Shown here piece by piece: positions 51,200 to 59,418 of a stretch of 64,000 bases of DNA; within the stretch, counting starts at the first letter, position 1, and the number at the start of each line of letters is the position of its first letter. The stretch spans positions 1 to 64,000 of the forward strand of contig JAEUVS010000045.1 in the NCBI GenBank assembly GCA_016786745.1, written 5' to 3'. Made by a program: the position numbers and the translations under genes. The stretch is from Chitinophagaceae bacterium (GTDB taxonomy: Bacteria; Bacteroidota; Bacteroidia; Chitinophagales; Chitinophagaceae). Below the pieces are notes generated by a model. The model was not told the origin of the DNA and ran no database searches. It saw only the letters and a program-made list of their open reading frames with translations.

Positions 51200-51215
51200 A
51201 TTGATTTTGGTTTCA

Positions 51216-51223
51216 TACATTTG
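51216..51223 (+). promoter_or_regulatory. -7 motif (TACATTTG) of ribD
   Basis: TACATTTG matches the TAnnTTTG consensus 17 bases before the TTG start of ribD, in the short divergent gap with prmC. Confidence 0.5.
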
Positions 51224-51239
51224 AAAGCAACCGTTTGTA

Positions 51240-52283
51240 TTGGACATTCATGAATCATATATGCATCGTTGTCTCGACCTTGCGCTACAGGCCGCAGGCA
51301 ATGTCGCTCCAAATCCTATGGTCGGAGCGGTGCTGGTGCATGGAGGTCGTATTATTGGTGAGGGTTACCACTGCGTATTTGGTGGCCCACACGCTGAGGT
51401 AAATTGTATAAATTCAGTTTTGGAAAGCGATCGTCATCTTATCCGGGCTTCATCATTGTATGTTTCGCTTGAACCCTGCGCGCATTATGGCAAAACGCCG
51501 CCATGCGCCGACCTGATAATTAAGTATCAAATTAAAAAAGTGATCATTGGCTGTCGCGATCCCTTTCCGGAAGTAAATGGAAAAGGAATAGAAAAATTGC
51601 GTGCAGCGGGAGTAGATGTTACTGTAGGGGTTCTCGAACAGGAATGCAGGAACATCAATAAACGGTTTTTTACTTTTCACACAAAACATCGCCCGTACAT
51701 TATTTTGAAATGGGCCGAAACTGCAGATAAGAAAATAGGAAACGCCGGTGATAACCGGTTACTGATCACGAACGAAATCACCAACCGCACAGTTCATAAG
51801 TGGAGAAGCGAAGAAGCAACTGTGATGGCAGGAACCAATACCGTGATGCTCGATGATCCACAGCTCACCAACAGATTATGGCACGGTCATCAGCCGGTGC
51901 GTGTGGTTATTGATATGGACCTTCGCCTCCCGACGTCGCTTAGAGTTTTTGATGGTTCTGTGCGTACCATCGTATTTAACGCTTTAAAACATGAGGAGAA
52001 CGATAGTCTGCTCTTTTACCAGGTTACACGCGATGTAAACCTTGTGCATCAAATTATTCACGGGCTGTATCAATTGAAGATTTTAAGTGTGATGATTGAA
52101 GGCGGCGCCCGTTTAATTCAGTCTTTTATTGACGATGGAATGTGGGATGAAGTCCGTATTCTTACCAATACAAAGCTTGTGTATGGCGAAGGTGGAATTT
52201 TATCTCCGATACTCGAAGATGCGAAATTGCACAATGAATTTTTGATTGATGATGATCTCGTCAGAATTTATCACCCGCGGTAA
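51240..52283 (+). CDS. ribD: Bifunctional riboflavin deaminase/reductase
   Basis: Second and third steps of riboflavin synthesis. 347 residues from a TTG at 51240 (DIHESYMHRCLDLALQAAG follows); the next ATG at 51261 would cut the conserved HExYMxRCLxLA start. Deaminase domain ~1-145: GAVLVHGGRIIGEGYH, GGPHAEVNCINSV (Zn His, catalytic Glu), SLEPCAHYGKTPPCADL (Zn Cys). Reductase domain ~150-347: RPYIILKWAETADKKIG, WRSEEATVMAGTNTVMLDDP and MIEGGARLIQSFIDDGMWDE. Confidence 0.94.
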   Translation: MDIHESYMHRCLDLALQAAGNVAPNPMVGAVLVHGGRIIGEGYHCVFGGPHAEVNCINSVLESDRHLIRASSLYVSLEPCAHYGKTPPCADLIIKYQIKKVIIGCRDPFPEVNGKGIEKLRAAGVDVTVGVLEQECRNINKRFFTFHTKHRPYIILKWAETADKKIGNAGDNRLLITNEITNRTVHKWRSEEATVMAGTNTVMLDDPQLTNRLWHGHQPVRVVIDMDLRLPTSLRVFDGSVRTIVFNALKHEENDSLLFYQVTRDVNLVHQIIHGLYQLKILSVMIEGGARLIQSFIDDGMWDEVRILTNTKLVYGEGGILSPILEDAKLHNEFLIDDDLVRIYHPR

Positions 52284-52312
52284 ACTCACGCCTCACGATT
52301 CACGATTCACGC
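52284..52312. repeat. Short tandem repeat (TCACGATTCACGATTCACGC type)
   Basis: ACTCACGCCTCACGATTCACGATTCACGCC, units related to the reverse complement of the repeat at 50320-50354. The two elements flank the prmC-ribD pair in inverted orientation. It fills the gap between ribD and the end of exbD. Confidence 0.65.
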
Positions 52313-52717
52313 CTATTGCACTCCCGTTTTATCTACCATCAACACTGTCCTTGCGCCAAGTTCTCTCGCCACGCGCATTACAGCGACCACTTCATCAACG
52401 GGCACCATTTTATCTGCATTGATAGCCACTGTAGCATTCACAGAATCTTTCATAATCAGTGGCTCGAGCGAGCTTCGGAGATTTTCGAGCGGAACCTGTT
52501 TCCCGTTGATGATGAAATGTTTTTTAAGATCAATATTCACCACCACATTCTGCTTGGTTTTTGTATCGCCCTTTGCTTTTGGATTAGACAGCTTGATCAC
52601 GTTCGGATTCGCGAGCGTGGAGGCGATCAGGAAGAACATCAACAGTATGAACAGGATATCGTTCAGCGGGCCTGTGTGCACTTCTGCATGGGATCGGAAT
52701 TTTTTCCTGATGTTCAT
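52313..52717 (-). CDS. ExbD/TolR family biopolymer transport protein
   Basis: 134 residues: one membrane segment (LNDILFILLMFFLIASTLAN) with the functional Asp in the HTGPLND region, then a periplasmic domain (VVNIDLKKHFIINGKQVPLE, ATVAINADKMVPVDEVVAVM) as in ExbD/TolR. It couples proton flow to TonB-dependent or Tol-Pal functions together with the ExbB homologue encoded 11 bases upstream. Confidence 0.92.
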   Translation of the reverse strand: MNIRKKFRSHAEVHTGPLNDILFILLMFFLIASTLANPNVIKLSNPKAKGDTKTKQNVVVNIDLKKHFIINGKQVPLENLRSSLEPLIMKDSVNATVAINADKMVPVDEVVAVMRVARELGARTVLMVDKTGVQ

Positions 52718-52728
52718 TGTTCAGATGT

Positions 52729-53421
52729 TTAACGTGTGGGTTCCTGGAGGATGTCTACAAATTCTGCACTGGCCACTTCCATCCTGTTTCCGGTTTTGTC
52801 TATCTGAGTATTCAGGTAATTATATGCGATGTAGGCGAGGAGACCGATGATAAGACCGACTGCCGAGGAAATAAGTTTTGTGTAAATACCATCGGCCATC
52901 GATTGAATTGTGAATTCACCGGTTGATGCAAGCCTGAAAAACAACTGGAACATCCCGATGATGGTTCCGAGAAATCCGAACATCGGCGCGATACCTGCTA
53001 TGAGTGAAAGAATATTCAGGTTTCGTTCCATTTTATACATCTCAAGCCTGCCGACATTCTCCATACTTTTCTCGATGGCATCAATTGGTTTGCCGATGCG
53101 CTGAATACCCTTATCGATGATCCGCGCAACCGGGTTGTTCGTATTTTTTGCCATCGACCTCGCAGCGGTAACGTTACCAGAAACGATATTGTCGCGGATA
53201 ATATTCATAAAATTATCCTCGATCTTGGAAGCCTTGCGGATGTACAACAGTCTCTCTATAAATACAAAAATCGCCACCACGAGGAGAAGCGCCAGCGGAA
53301 TCATTAACACGCCGCCTTTTGAAAGGAGGTCCATGATGCTGATCTGTTGCGCGGGTTCGGTATTTACTGTCTGACTTAACGCGGCTGTTGAATCAACAAC
53401 CTGAAGAAAGAACCAATTCAT
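52729..53421 (-). CDS. MotA/TolQ/ExbB proton channel family protein
   Basis: 230 residues with three membrane segments: GGVLMIPLALLLVVAIFVFI, ILSLIAGIAPMFGFLGTIIG and LISSAVGLIIGLLAYIAYNY. The conserved GLLGTVxGM-type motif (here MFGFLGTIIGMFQLF) and SAVGLIIG channel residues identify the ExbB/TolQ family. Inner-membrane partner of the following ExbD; the pair powers outer-membrane transport. Confidence 0.93.
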   Translation of the reverse strand: MNWFFLQVVDSTAALSQTVNTEPAQQISIMDLLSKGGVLMIPLALLLVVAIFVFIERLLYIRKASKIEDNFMNIIRDNIVSGNVTAARSMAKNTNNPVARIIDKGIQRIGKPIDAIEKSMENVGRLEMYKMERNLNILSLIAGIAPMFGFLGTIIGMFQLFFRLASTGEFTIQSMADGIYTKLISSAVGLIIGLLAYIAYNYLNTQIDKTGNRMEVASAEFVDILQEPTR

Positions 53422-53522
53422 TTAACGGGCTATTTTTTTGAAAGTGTAAAGATTATAAAAAAATCTTGGGAAAATTGTTAATATATTTCATATATTTAAG
53501 AACATCACATCTGTTAGATCCA

Positions 53523-54053
53523 ATGAAGAAAGCCATCATTACAGGATTCATTACCGGGGTGATCATTTCAGGAATAATGATCGGTGGCACATACCTGCGT
53601 CGCTTTCTTCCGCACACGTTCACAGCCAACCTGCTTTTCATCACATTTTTCTTCGGCAGCATCGTTTCAATTTTATGGCTCTCGCTGAATTACTATTGCA
53701 AAAATTCAGTGGTAAGAATGAAATCACTGAGCGTAACGGGCATCATTTCGAGCGTGATCGCCGCGTTGCTCGTTAGCCTTCACAGTTTCATGTACAGCCG
53801 CTTCAACGATCCTGGCTACATCGACGAAATCCTACAGTTCTCAAAACAGAAATGGCAAAAGACTAACGCCGCCGCAGAATCATTCATCGGCAACTGGACG
53901 TGGCTCGCTCCGAACTTTGTTTGGAATAATTTCCGCGACCTCGTTATTCTTCTTGTCATCACTACCCTTTTCATCGTGGTGATCTATTATCTCCGCAACA
54001 AGAACCGGATCCCTTATTCACGTAAGAAAGAAAACCACGAGTTAATCTACTAA
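53523..54053 (+). CDS. DUF4199-like membrane protein
   Basis: 176 residues from the ATG at 53523 (MKKAIITGFITGVIISGIMI). Four membrane segments: the N-terminal one, ANLLFITFFFGSIVSILWLS, LSVTGIISSVIAALLVSLHS and DLVILLVITTLFIVVIYYL. The pattern, with a helical loop FSKQKWQKTNAAAES before the last segment, fits the Bacteroidota-wide DUF4199 family. Role unknown. Its TAA overlaps the stop of the convergent SPFH gene by 4 bases. Confidence 0.75.
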   Translation: MKKAIITGFITGVIISGIMIGGTYLRRFLPHTFTANLLFITFFFGSIVSILWLSLNYYCKNSVVRMKSLSVTGIISSVIAALLVSLHSFMYSRFNDPGYIDEILQFSKQKWQKTNAAAESFIGNWTWLAPNFVWNNFRDLVILLVITTLFIVVIYYLRNKNRIPYSRKKENHELIY

Positions 54054-54985
54054 GCTTTTATTGTTCCGCTCTGCTTAACCATCATAGCCTGGATTTGCTT
54101 CATCGTATGTTCCATGCCATCAGGACTTCCATCCAGGAATATCACGTTACCTTTCCCGTACTCCGCGAAGTTCTTGATTGCTTCGGTCCACATGCTGAAC
54201 AAAATTACATTCGTATCGAGGTTCGCCTGTTTCATCTGCTCCGCAGCTTCCGTCATACCTCTTGCCACTTCCTGCCTGAACAGCGCAACACCCTGACCTC
54301 TTAAACGAGCGGCCTCACGTTCGGCCTCCGCAGCGATCTTGATTGAATTACCATCGGCTTCGGCTGCCTTTGTTTTAGTAATGAGCAACGCCTGGCCCTC
54401 GTTTTCCGCAGCGGCCTTCAGGTTGTTACTGGCAACCACCCTGCTCATTGATTCAATGATTGCTTTGTCGAATGTAATATCGTTGATCTGCAGGTCAAGA
54501 AGATGATACCCCCAGTCTTCGAGCAACGTGTCGATCTGTTCCTTTACATATTCAACTATTTCTCTCCTGAGGGCGAGTATTTCGGCCTGGCGTTTGGTAG
54601 CCACGAACGACCGCACTGTGCCTTCAATGGTGCGCGTAAGCGCCTGCATCAGTTCGCGCTCATTGATAAATTTGAACGCCACTTTTTTTATCGTGTCTTC
54701 ATTCGCGTTCTGTACGGCAAACAAAAGCATGTTCTTGAAATACACGTTTGCCTGGTCGGCAGTAACGGCCTGGAACTCTATTTCAATTGAGCGGTTCTGA
54801 ATACTGATCCGTTTGTATATCTGTTCGATGAAGGGAATGATGAGTCGTAATCCCGGCAATAGAACACGCTGGTATCTTCCGAAGATGGTGATTACGCCAA
54901 CAGTGCCCTGGTTAATTGTTTTCAAACCCGCGAAAAGTATAATCACGAGAAGGATAATCCACCAATAATCTGCAATCCAATTCAT
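54050..54985 (-). CDS. SPFH/band 7 domain protein (stomatin/QmcA-like)
   Basis: 311 residues. One N-terminal membrane segment (YWWIILLVIILFAGLKTINQ), then a band 7 domain (QGTVGVITIFGRYQRVLLPG, IQNRSIEIEFQAVTADQANV, RTIEGTVRSFVATKRQAEIL, VEYVKEQIDTLLEDWGYHLLDLQI), a coiled-coil region (ALLITKTKAAEADGNSIKIA, AEREAARLRGQGVALFRQEV) and a hydrophobic C-terminal part. Membrane-scaffold protein that may organise lipid domains or regulate proteases. No NfeD partner is adjacent. Confidence 0.93.
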   Translation of the reverse strand: MNWIADYWWIILLVIILFAGLKTINQGTVGVITIFGRYQRVLLPGLRLIIPFIEQIYKRISIQNRSIEIEFQAVTADQANVYFKNMLLFAVQNANEDTIKKVAFKFINERELMQALTRTIEGTVRSFVATKRQAEILALRREIVEYVKEQIDTLLEDWGYHLLDLQINDITFDKAIIESMSRVVASNNLKAAAENEGQALLITKTKAAEADGNSIKIAAEAEREAARLRGQGVALFRQEVARGMTEAAEQMKQANLDTNVILFSMWTEAIKNFAEYGKGNVIFLDGSPDGMEHTMKQIQAMMVKQSGTIKA

Positions 54986-55010
54986 GGCAGTAGTTTTGAT
55001 GAAAGTACTA

Positions 55011-55018
55011 TTAACTTT
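55011..55018 (+). promoter_or_regulatory. -7 motif (TAACTTTG) of the YpdA gene
   Basis: TAACTTTG matches TAnnTTTG, 26 bases before the ATG at 55045, in the gap between divergent SPFH and YpdA genes. Confidence 0.5.
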
Positions 55019-55044
55019 GATATCTTACAACTGGAGAGTTTTAC

Positions 55045-56022
55045 ATGGAAAATAGTTTTTACGACCTGGTCATCATCGGTGGTGGTCCGATTGGAATCGC
55101 CTGTGGATTGGAGGCACAAAAAGCGGGAATTAAATTTGCGATCGTCGAAAAGGGCTGCATTGTCAATTCGCTGTACAACTATCCTTTGAACATGACTTTC
55201 TTCTCCACGTCAGAGAAACTGGAAATCGGCAATATCCCGTTTGTGTCCAACAACGTCAAACCCACACGGCCCGAAGCGCTCGAATATTACCGGCGTGTGG
55301 CAGTATCCAATCACCTTCCTATTCACCTCGACGAAAAAGTTTTTCATTTTACCCCACTGAATGGAGGATATGAAGTGCATACGTCGAAAAATATTTACTC
55401 CTGTAAGTATGTGATCATCGCCACCGGCTTCTACGACATCCCCGTGCTGATGGAAATTCCCGGCGAGGATCTGAAAAAAGTAACACACTATTATAAGGAC
55501 CCGCACTTCTACGCGATGCACAAGGTGCTTGTAGTGGGAGCAAATAATTCGGCTGTTGACGCTGCGCTTGAAACTTTCCGCAAAGGCGCTGAGGTAACAC
55601 TCGTGACAAGAGGTGAGGGCATCGGCAAGCGTGTAAAATACTGGGTGCGACCCGATATAGAAAACAGGATTAAAGAAGGAAGCATTAAAGCATATTTTAA
55701 TTCATGCGTTACCGAAATCCGCGAGAAAGAAGTTGATATTTCCACGCCCGACGGAAAAATAACTTTAGCGAACGACTATGTAATCGCGGCTACAGGTTAT
55801 AAACCTGATTTTAATTTTCTTTCAGGTTCAGGCATTGAATTATCTGGCGATGAGTTAAGGCAGCCTACTTATAATCCGGAAACGATGGAATCAAACCTTC
55901 CGAATGTGTTTCTTGCAGGAGTGGTATGCGGCGGAATGAATACTCATGTGTGGTTTATCGAGAACTCGAGGGAGCATGCGGTTAAAATTGTCGATTCAAT
56001 CCTGAGTAAAGAACACAGGTAA
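55045..56022 (+). CDS. ypdA: YpdA-type bacillithiol disulfide reductase
   Basis: FAD/NADPH-dependent reductase of 325 residues related to thioredoxin reductase but lacking its CxxC. Dinucleotide motif VIIGGGPIGIACGLEAQKAG at the N-terminus, KGCIVNSLYNYPLNMTFFS (YpdA-specific Cys near 37), VIIATGFYDIPVLMEIPGE, VVGANNSAVDAALETFRKGA (NADPH site) and AATGYKPDFNFLSGSGI with the FAD motif VFLAGVVCGGMNTHVW. In bacillithiol-producing Bacteroidota it would reduce BSSB. Whether this strain makes bacillithiol cannot be judged here. Confidence 0.9.
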   Translation: MENSFYDLVIIGGGPIGIACGLEAQKAGIKFAIVEKGCIVNSLYNYPLNMTFFSTSEKLEIGNIPFVSNNVKPTRPEALEYYRRVAVSNHLPIHLDEKVFHFTPLNGGYEVHTSKNIYSCKYVIIATGFYDIPVLMEIPGEDLKKVTHYYKDPHFYAMHKVLVVGANNSAVDAALETFRKGAEVTLVTRGEGIGKRVKYWVRPDIENRIKEGSIKAYFNSCVTEIREKEVDISTPDGKITLANDYVIAATGYKPDFNFLSGSGIELSGDELRQPTYNPETMESNLPNVFLAGVVCGGMNTHVWFIENSREHAVKIVDSILSKEHR

Positions 56023-56040
56023 TTCAAAAAACTCTCTGTT

Positions 56041-56091
<51 letters not shown>

Positions 56092-56113
56092 GCCGGCCGT
56101 CAGGCCAGGAAAA

Positions 56114-57361
56114 TCAACTTTTCTCTTCCCATATTTTAACCAGTTCCACGCACATATCCACGCTCTTCTCCAGGTCCTGCACACTCACATACTCATGCTT
56201 CCCGTGATACGCCATCTCGCCTGTAAAAAGATTCGGACACGGCAAACCCATAAACGACAACCGTGATCCGTCAGTACCACCACGTGCGCTGCTGCGCCTT
56301 ACCGTCATACCCGCGCGCCCGATCGCCTCGGCTGCATATTCCGACACCTGCGGATGCTGGTCGAGAATTTCTTTCATATTCCTGTACTGCTCATGAATGG
56401 TGAACGTTGCAGTAGCGCCTGCATAGCGCGAAACAGTTTCATTGAGCCGGTCGCGCATAAAGTTTTCGTACTGGGCAAGCTTGTGTGTATGAAAATCGCG
56501 AACGATGAGGTCCACACTCGCGTGCTCAACAGTACCAATCAATTTTACAGGATGAAAAAAACCTTCCCGGTCAGCTGTACTTTCCGGTGAATAAGAATCT
56601 TTGGGCAGTGAGTCAATAAATTCCGCCACAATCTTTAACGCACTTGCCATTTTACCTTTTGCATATCCCGGATGCGCGCTTACGCCGTGTACCTCGATAT
56701 GCACACTATCGGCCGAAAATGTTTCATCCTCAAGCGAACCTCTTTCTGCGCCATCGAGTGTGTACCCGAAGTCGGCGCCGAGTTTATTCATATCCACTTT
56801 ATCAACTCCACGTCCAATTTCCTCATCCGGTGTAAAAAGAATTTTAATCGCTCCATGCCTTACTTCCGGATTTTCCCTGAGATAGTTGGCGAGGTCCATA
56901 ATCACTGCGATGCCAGCTTTGTCGTCCGCACCGAGCAGCGTGGTGCCAGACGCTGTGATAATGTCTTCGCCGATTTTTTCCAGCAGGTAAGGATGTTCTT
57001 CTGTCGTGATAATTTGCGTGGGATCGTCGGGCAGAACGATGGGTTGTCCATCGTATTTTTCATGGACAATGGGTTTCACATTGGTTCCGGAACAATCGAA
57101 CGAAGTATCCATGTGAGCGCAGAAACAGATTACGGGTACCTTTTTCGTTGTGTTCGAGGGGATGGTTGCATACACATATCCATACTCATCAAGTTGAGCG
57201 TCATCAATTTCTAACTCTTTCAATTCTTTTACCAACACCCGTGCAAGGTCGAGCTGCCTCCCGGTAGAAGGTTGCCTTTTCGACTCAGGATCGCTCTGGG
57301 TGTCGATTTGCACGTATTGCAAAAACCGCGAAGCCGCAGTATATTTATACAGGTCCCCCAT
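56114..57361 (-). CDS. pepT: Peptidase T (tripeptide aminopeptidase)
   Basis: Cytosolic Zn aminopeptidase of tripeptides, M20 family. 415 residues (typical ~410). Motifs: VPVICFCAHMDTSFDCSGTN (metal His/Asp), TTLLGADDKAGIAVIMDLAN (bridging Asp), LFTPDEEIGRGVDKVDM (catalytic Glu and metal Glu), VHGVSAHPGYAKGKM, SSARGGTDGSRLSFMGLPCP and FTGEMAYHGKHEYVSVQD (metal His). The 33-base gap to the divergent CPBP gene holds a -7 motif for that gene and a near match TATCTTTC for pepT. Confidence 0.96.
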   Translation of the reverse strand: MGDLYKYTAASRFLQYVQIDTQSDPESKRQPSTGRQLDLARVLVKELKELEIDDAQLDEYGYVYATIPSNTTKKVPVICFCAHMDTSFDCSGTNVKPIVHEKYDGQPIVLPDDPTQIITTEEHPYLLEKIGEDIITASGTTLLGADDKAGIAVIMDLANYLRENPEVRHGAIKILFTPDEEIGRGVDKVDMNKLGADFGYTLDGAERGSLEDETFSADSVHIEVHGVSAHPGYAKGKMASALKIVAEFIDSLPKDSYSPESTADREGFFHPVKLIGTVEHASVDLIVRDFHTHKLAQYENFMRDRLNETVSRYAGATATFTIHEQYRNMKEILDQHPQVSEYAAEAIGRAGMTVRRSSARGGTDGSRLSFMGLPCPNLFTGEMAYHGKHEYVSVQDLEKSVDMCVELVKIWEEKS

Positions 57362-57369
57362 CTATTAAG

Positions 57370-57377
57370 TACTTTTG
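57370..57377 (+). promoter_or_regulatory. -7 motif (TACTTTTG) of the CPBP protease gene
   Basis: TACTTTTGCGAA matches TAnnTTTG with the CG extension, 17 bases before the ATG at 57395. It supports that start over an ORF opening at 57272 inside pepT. Confidence 0.55.
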
Positions 57378-57394
57378 CGAAAGATAAATATTCT

Positions 57395-58204
57395 ATGTCA
57401 TTAAACCGGCACAGCCCTGCCCTTATAGAACAAGGATGGATACGAGCCATAATCCTTGTGATAGTGTATACGGGTTTATCGTTGCTATGGGGATACTATG
57501 TCTGGTCGCCGGAATTATGGTTCACTGTTTCTTTTGTATTATCATTTCTCCTGGTTTTTCTTTTCAGAAAAGTTCTCGACAGGAGATCTTTTGAAAGCCT
57601 TGGCTTCAATCCCGCACACTTTTATCCCGATGCGGTGATCGGCTTCGCGATAGGCACTTTCCTTGTTTGCATTGGAGCGCTCGCTTTATACTACCTCAAT
57701 TACCTACGCTGGCTCGACGTGGTGTATGAATCAAGCGATTTTTTTATCAGCCTCGCGGTACTTGCGATGATCGCATTTTCAGAAGAGCTGATATTTCGCG
57801 GATATGTGTTGCGTAATCTTATGAAATCGTTTGGCAAGTGGACGGCTTTAGTCATCAGCGCGGTACTATTTTCGATAGTTCATTATTCCAATCTTGGCAT
57901 TCCGGCGCTTGGCCTTATCAACACATTGTTAGGAGGATTGGTATTAGGTATAACGTATATCGTGACTCGTTCGCTGTGGATGCCGATATTTTTGCACCTG
58001 AGCTGGAACTTCATCCAGGGACCGGTATTAGGATTCCGGGTTAGCGGGCTCACTTTTGAAAGCGTACTCTCGATAGAATCATCGGGGCCGGCATTGCTTA
58101 CCGGTGGCGCATATGGGTTTGAAGGATCCGTTGTGTGCACCATCATCCTGGCGTTAGCGTTTGTTGCTGGCTGTTACCTCGAGTCGAGCAAAACTTATGA
58201 GTAG
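57395..58204 (+). CDS. CPBP family intramembrane glutamic endopeptidase
   Basis: 269 residues from the ATG at 57395. Multi-pass membrane protein (about 7-8 segments) with the CPBP/Abi motifs: AFSEELIFRGYVLRNL (EExxxR catalytic), FSIVHYSNLGIPAL (FxxxH) and PIFLHLSWNFIQGPVLG (HxxxN). This family includes CAAX-type prenyl endopeptidases and bacteriocin-immunity proteins; the substrate is unknown. Confidence 0.92.
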   Translation: MSLNRHSPALIEQGWIRAIILVIVYTGLSLLWGYYVWSPELWFTVSFVLSFLLVFLFRKVLDRRSFESLGFNPAHFYPDAVIGFAIGTFLVCIGALALYYLNYLRWLDVVYESSDFFISLAVLAMIAFSEELIFRGYVLRNLMKSFGKWTALVISAVLFSIVHYSNLGIPALGLINTLLGGLVLGITYIVTRSLWMPIFLHLSWNFIQGPVLGFRVSGLTFESVLSIESSGPALLTGGAYGFEGSVVCTIILALAFVAGCYLESSKTYE

Positions 58205-58249
58205 CGATTGAAAAAATCTCTTTAACTTTTATTATAAAACTAACGGTTT

Positions 58250-58813
58250 ATGAAAAAAATCATAGTCGGCGCAATCGTCGGTGGAATTCTCATATTCATC
58301 TGGCAATTCCTTTCATGGACAATCCTCGATCTTCATCGTCCGGCAAACCAGTACACTCCAAAGCAAAATGAAATCATGACATTTTTGAACAGCCAGTTCT
58401 CAGAAGATGGCTCGTTTTTTTTGCCAACATACCCTCCTGATGCATCGAACGAAGTAATGCAACAGCATATGAAAGAAGCCGCAGGCAAACCATGGGCGGT
58501 GATCGCTTATCACAAAAACCTGGAATTGGGAATGGGTATGAATATTTTCAGGGGATTGGCGGTTGACATCATCCTTGCCGGTTTGCTATGCTGGATCATT
58601 TCGGGTTTCGCAAATCCGAGATTCGGTAACGTGTTTATTGCGAGCCTGCTGGTTGGGTTAATCGCGTTTCTCAATTTTCCCTATACCATTCATATCTGGT
58701 TCGAAACGTTCGACCTTACTGCAAGTCTTATAGATGCGCTGGTGGCGTGGGGTCTTGTTGGCTTATGGCTTGGCTGGTGGTATGGTAGAAAACAACCTCG
58801 CGCTGCGGTATAA
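58250..58813 (+). CDS. Hypothetical membrane protein
   Basis: 187 residues: an N-terminal hydrophobic segment (IVGAIVGGILIFIWQFLSW), a soluble stretch (~30-85), then three membrane segments (LAVDIILAGLLCWIISGFAN, VFIASLLVGLIAFLNF, IDALVAWGLVGLWLGWWYGR). Not assigned to a family. Its last 86 bases overlap the 3' end of the opposite-strand gene at 58728-59291, an unusually long convergent overlap. Confidence 0.7.
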   Translation: MKKIIVGAIVGGILIFIWQFLSWTILDLHRPANQYTPKQNEIMTFLNSQFSEDGSFFLPTYPPDASNEVMQQHMKEAAGKPWAVIAYHKNLELGMGMNIFRGLAVDIILAGLLCWIISGFANPRFGNVFIASLLVGLIAFLNFPYTIHIWFETFDLTASLIDALVAWGLVGLWLGWWYGRKQPRAAV

Positions 58814-59291
58814 CAAGAGTGGTAAAAATATCGGGCATGATATAAGCGGCGTTGCTTACTGAATTGTATGCTACGTCGAAGAATTTCCAGGTTTCTCCTT
58901 TATCAACTGATTGACCCACGAGGTAGGTGGTGATCAACGCTTTGTTATTATCAATTGTGCCCTTGTGCGTTTTTTGAATTACGCACTGCCATTCGTTTGT
59001 GTTGTTAAGAAGCTGAACCAACCGCACCTGGTCGGGAGATTCATCGGAGTTGACTGCTTTCGCCCTCCTCAGGTATTCTTCAAAATTCTTTTTTCCGCCA
59101 TAGTATTCTACAATGCCGGGATAAGAAAGTTCAGTGTATAAACTTAGATTATTGGTACGGAAAGAATTGAGAAGACTGTCGGCAAATAACAATGCCCGCC
59201 TGGAAGCGAATGACGAGTCGGATTGCGCAATAGCGCTTCCGAATGAAAAAATTACCGCGGTAAGGATTACCAGGTTTTTCATGGTCTTCAT
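58728..59291 (-). CDS. Hypothetical secreted protein
   Basis: 187 residues with a signal peptide (MKNLVILTAVIFSFGSAIAQ). The mature part has the pattern of small Bacteroidota periplasmic proteins (LYTELSYPGIVEYYGGKKNF, GETWKFFDVAYN, MPDIFTTLVIPQREVVF), without Cys or membrane segments; no family recognised. Its C-terminus overlaps the convergent membrane-protein gene by 86 bases. Both frames have reasonable protein character outside the overlap, so both are likely genes. Confidence 0.65.
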   Translation of the reverse strand: MKTMKNLVILTAVIFSFGSAIAQSDSSFASRRALLFADSLLNSFRTNNLSLYTELSYPGIVEYYGGKKNFEEYLRRAKAVNSDESPDQVRLVQLLNNTNEWQCVIQKTHKGTIDNNKALITTYLVGQSVDKGETWKFFDVAYNSVSNAAYIMPDIFTTLVIPQREVVFYHTTSQAISQQDPTPPAHL

Positions 59292-59418
59292 AGGTTCATT
59301 AGTACGGGTAAGATAGAAACTTATCAGCCGTAACTCAAACGCATCAAATGCTATTTTTTATTGTGCCGAGGAGATAATTTTTTTATTTTTAACCCTTGAC
59401 CCTGAATACAATATCATC

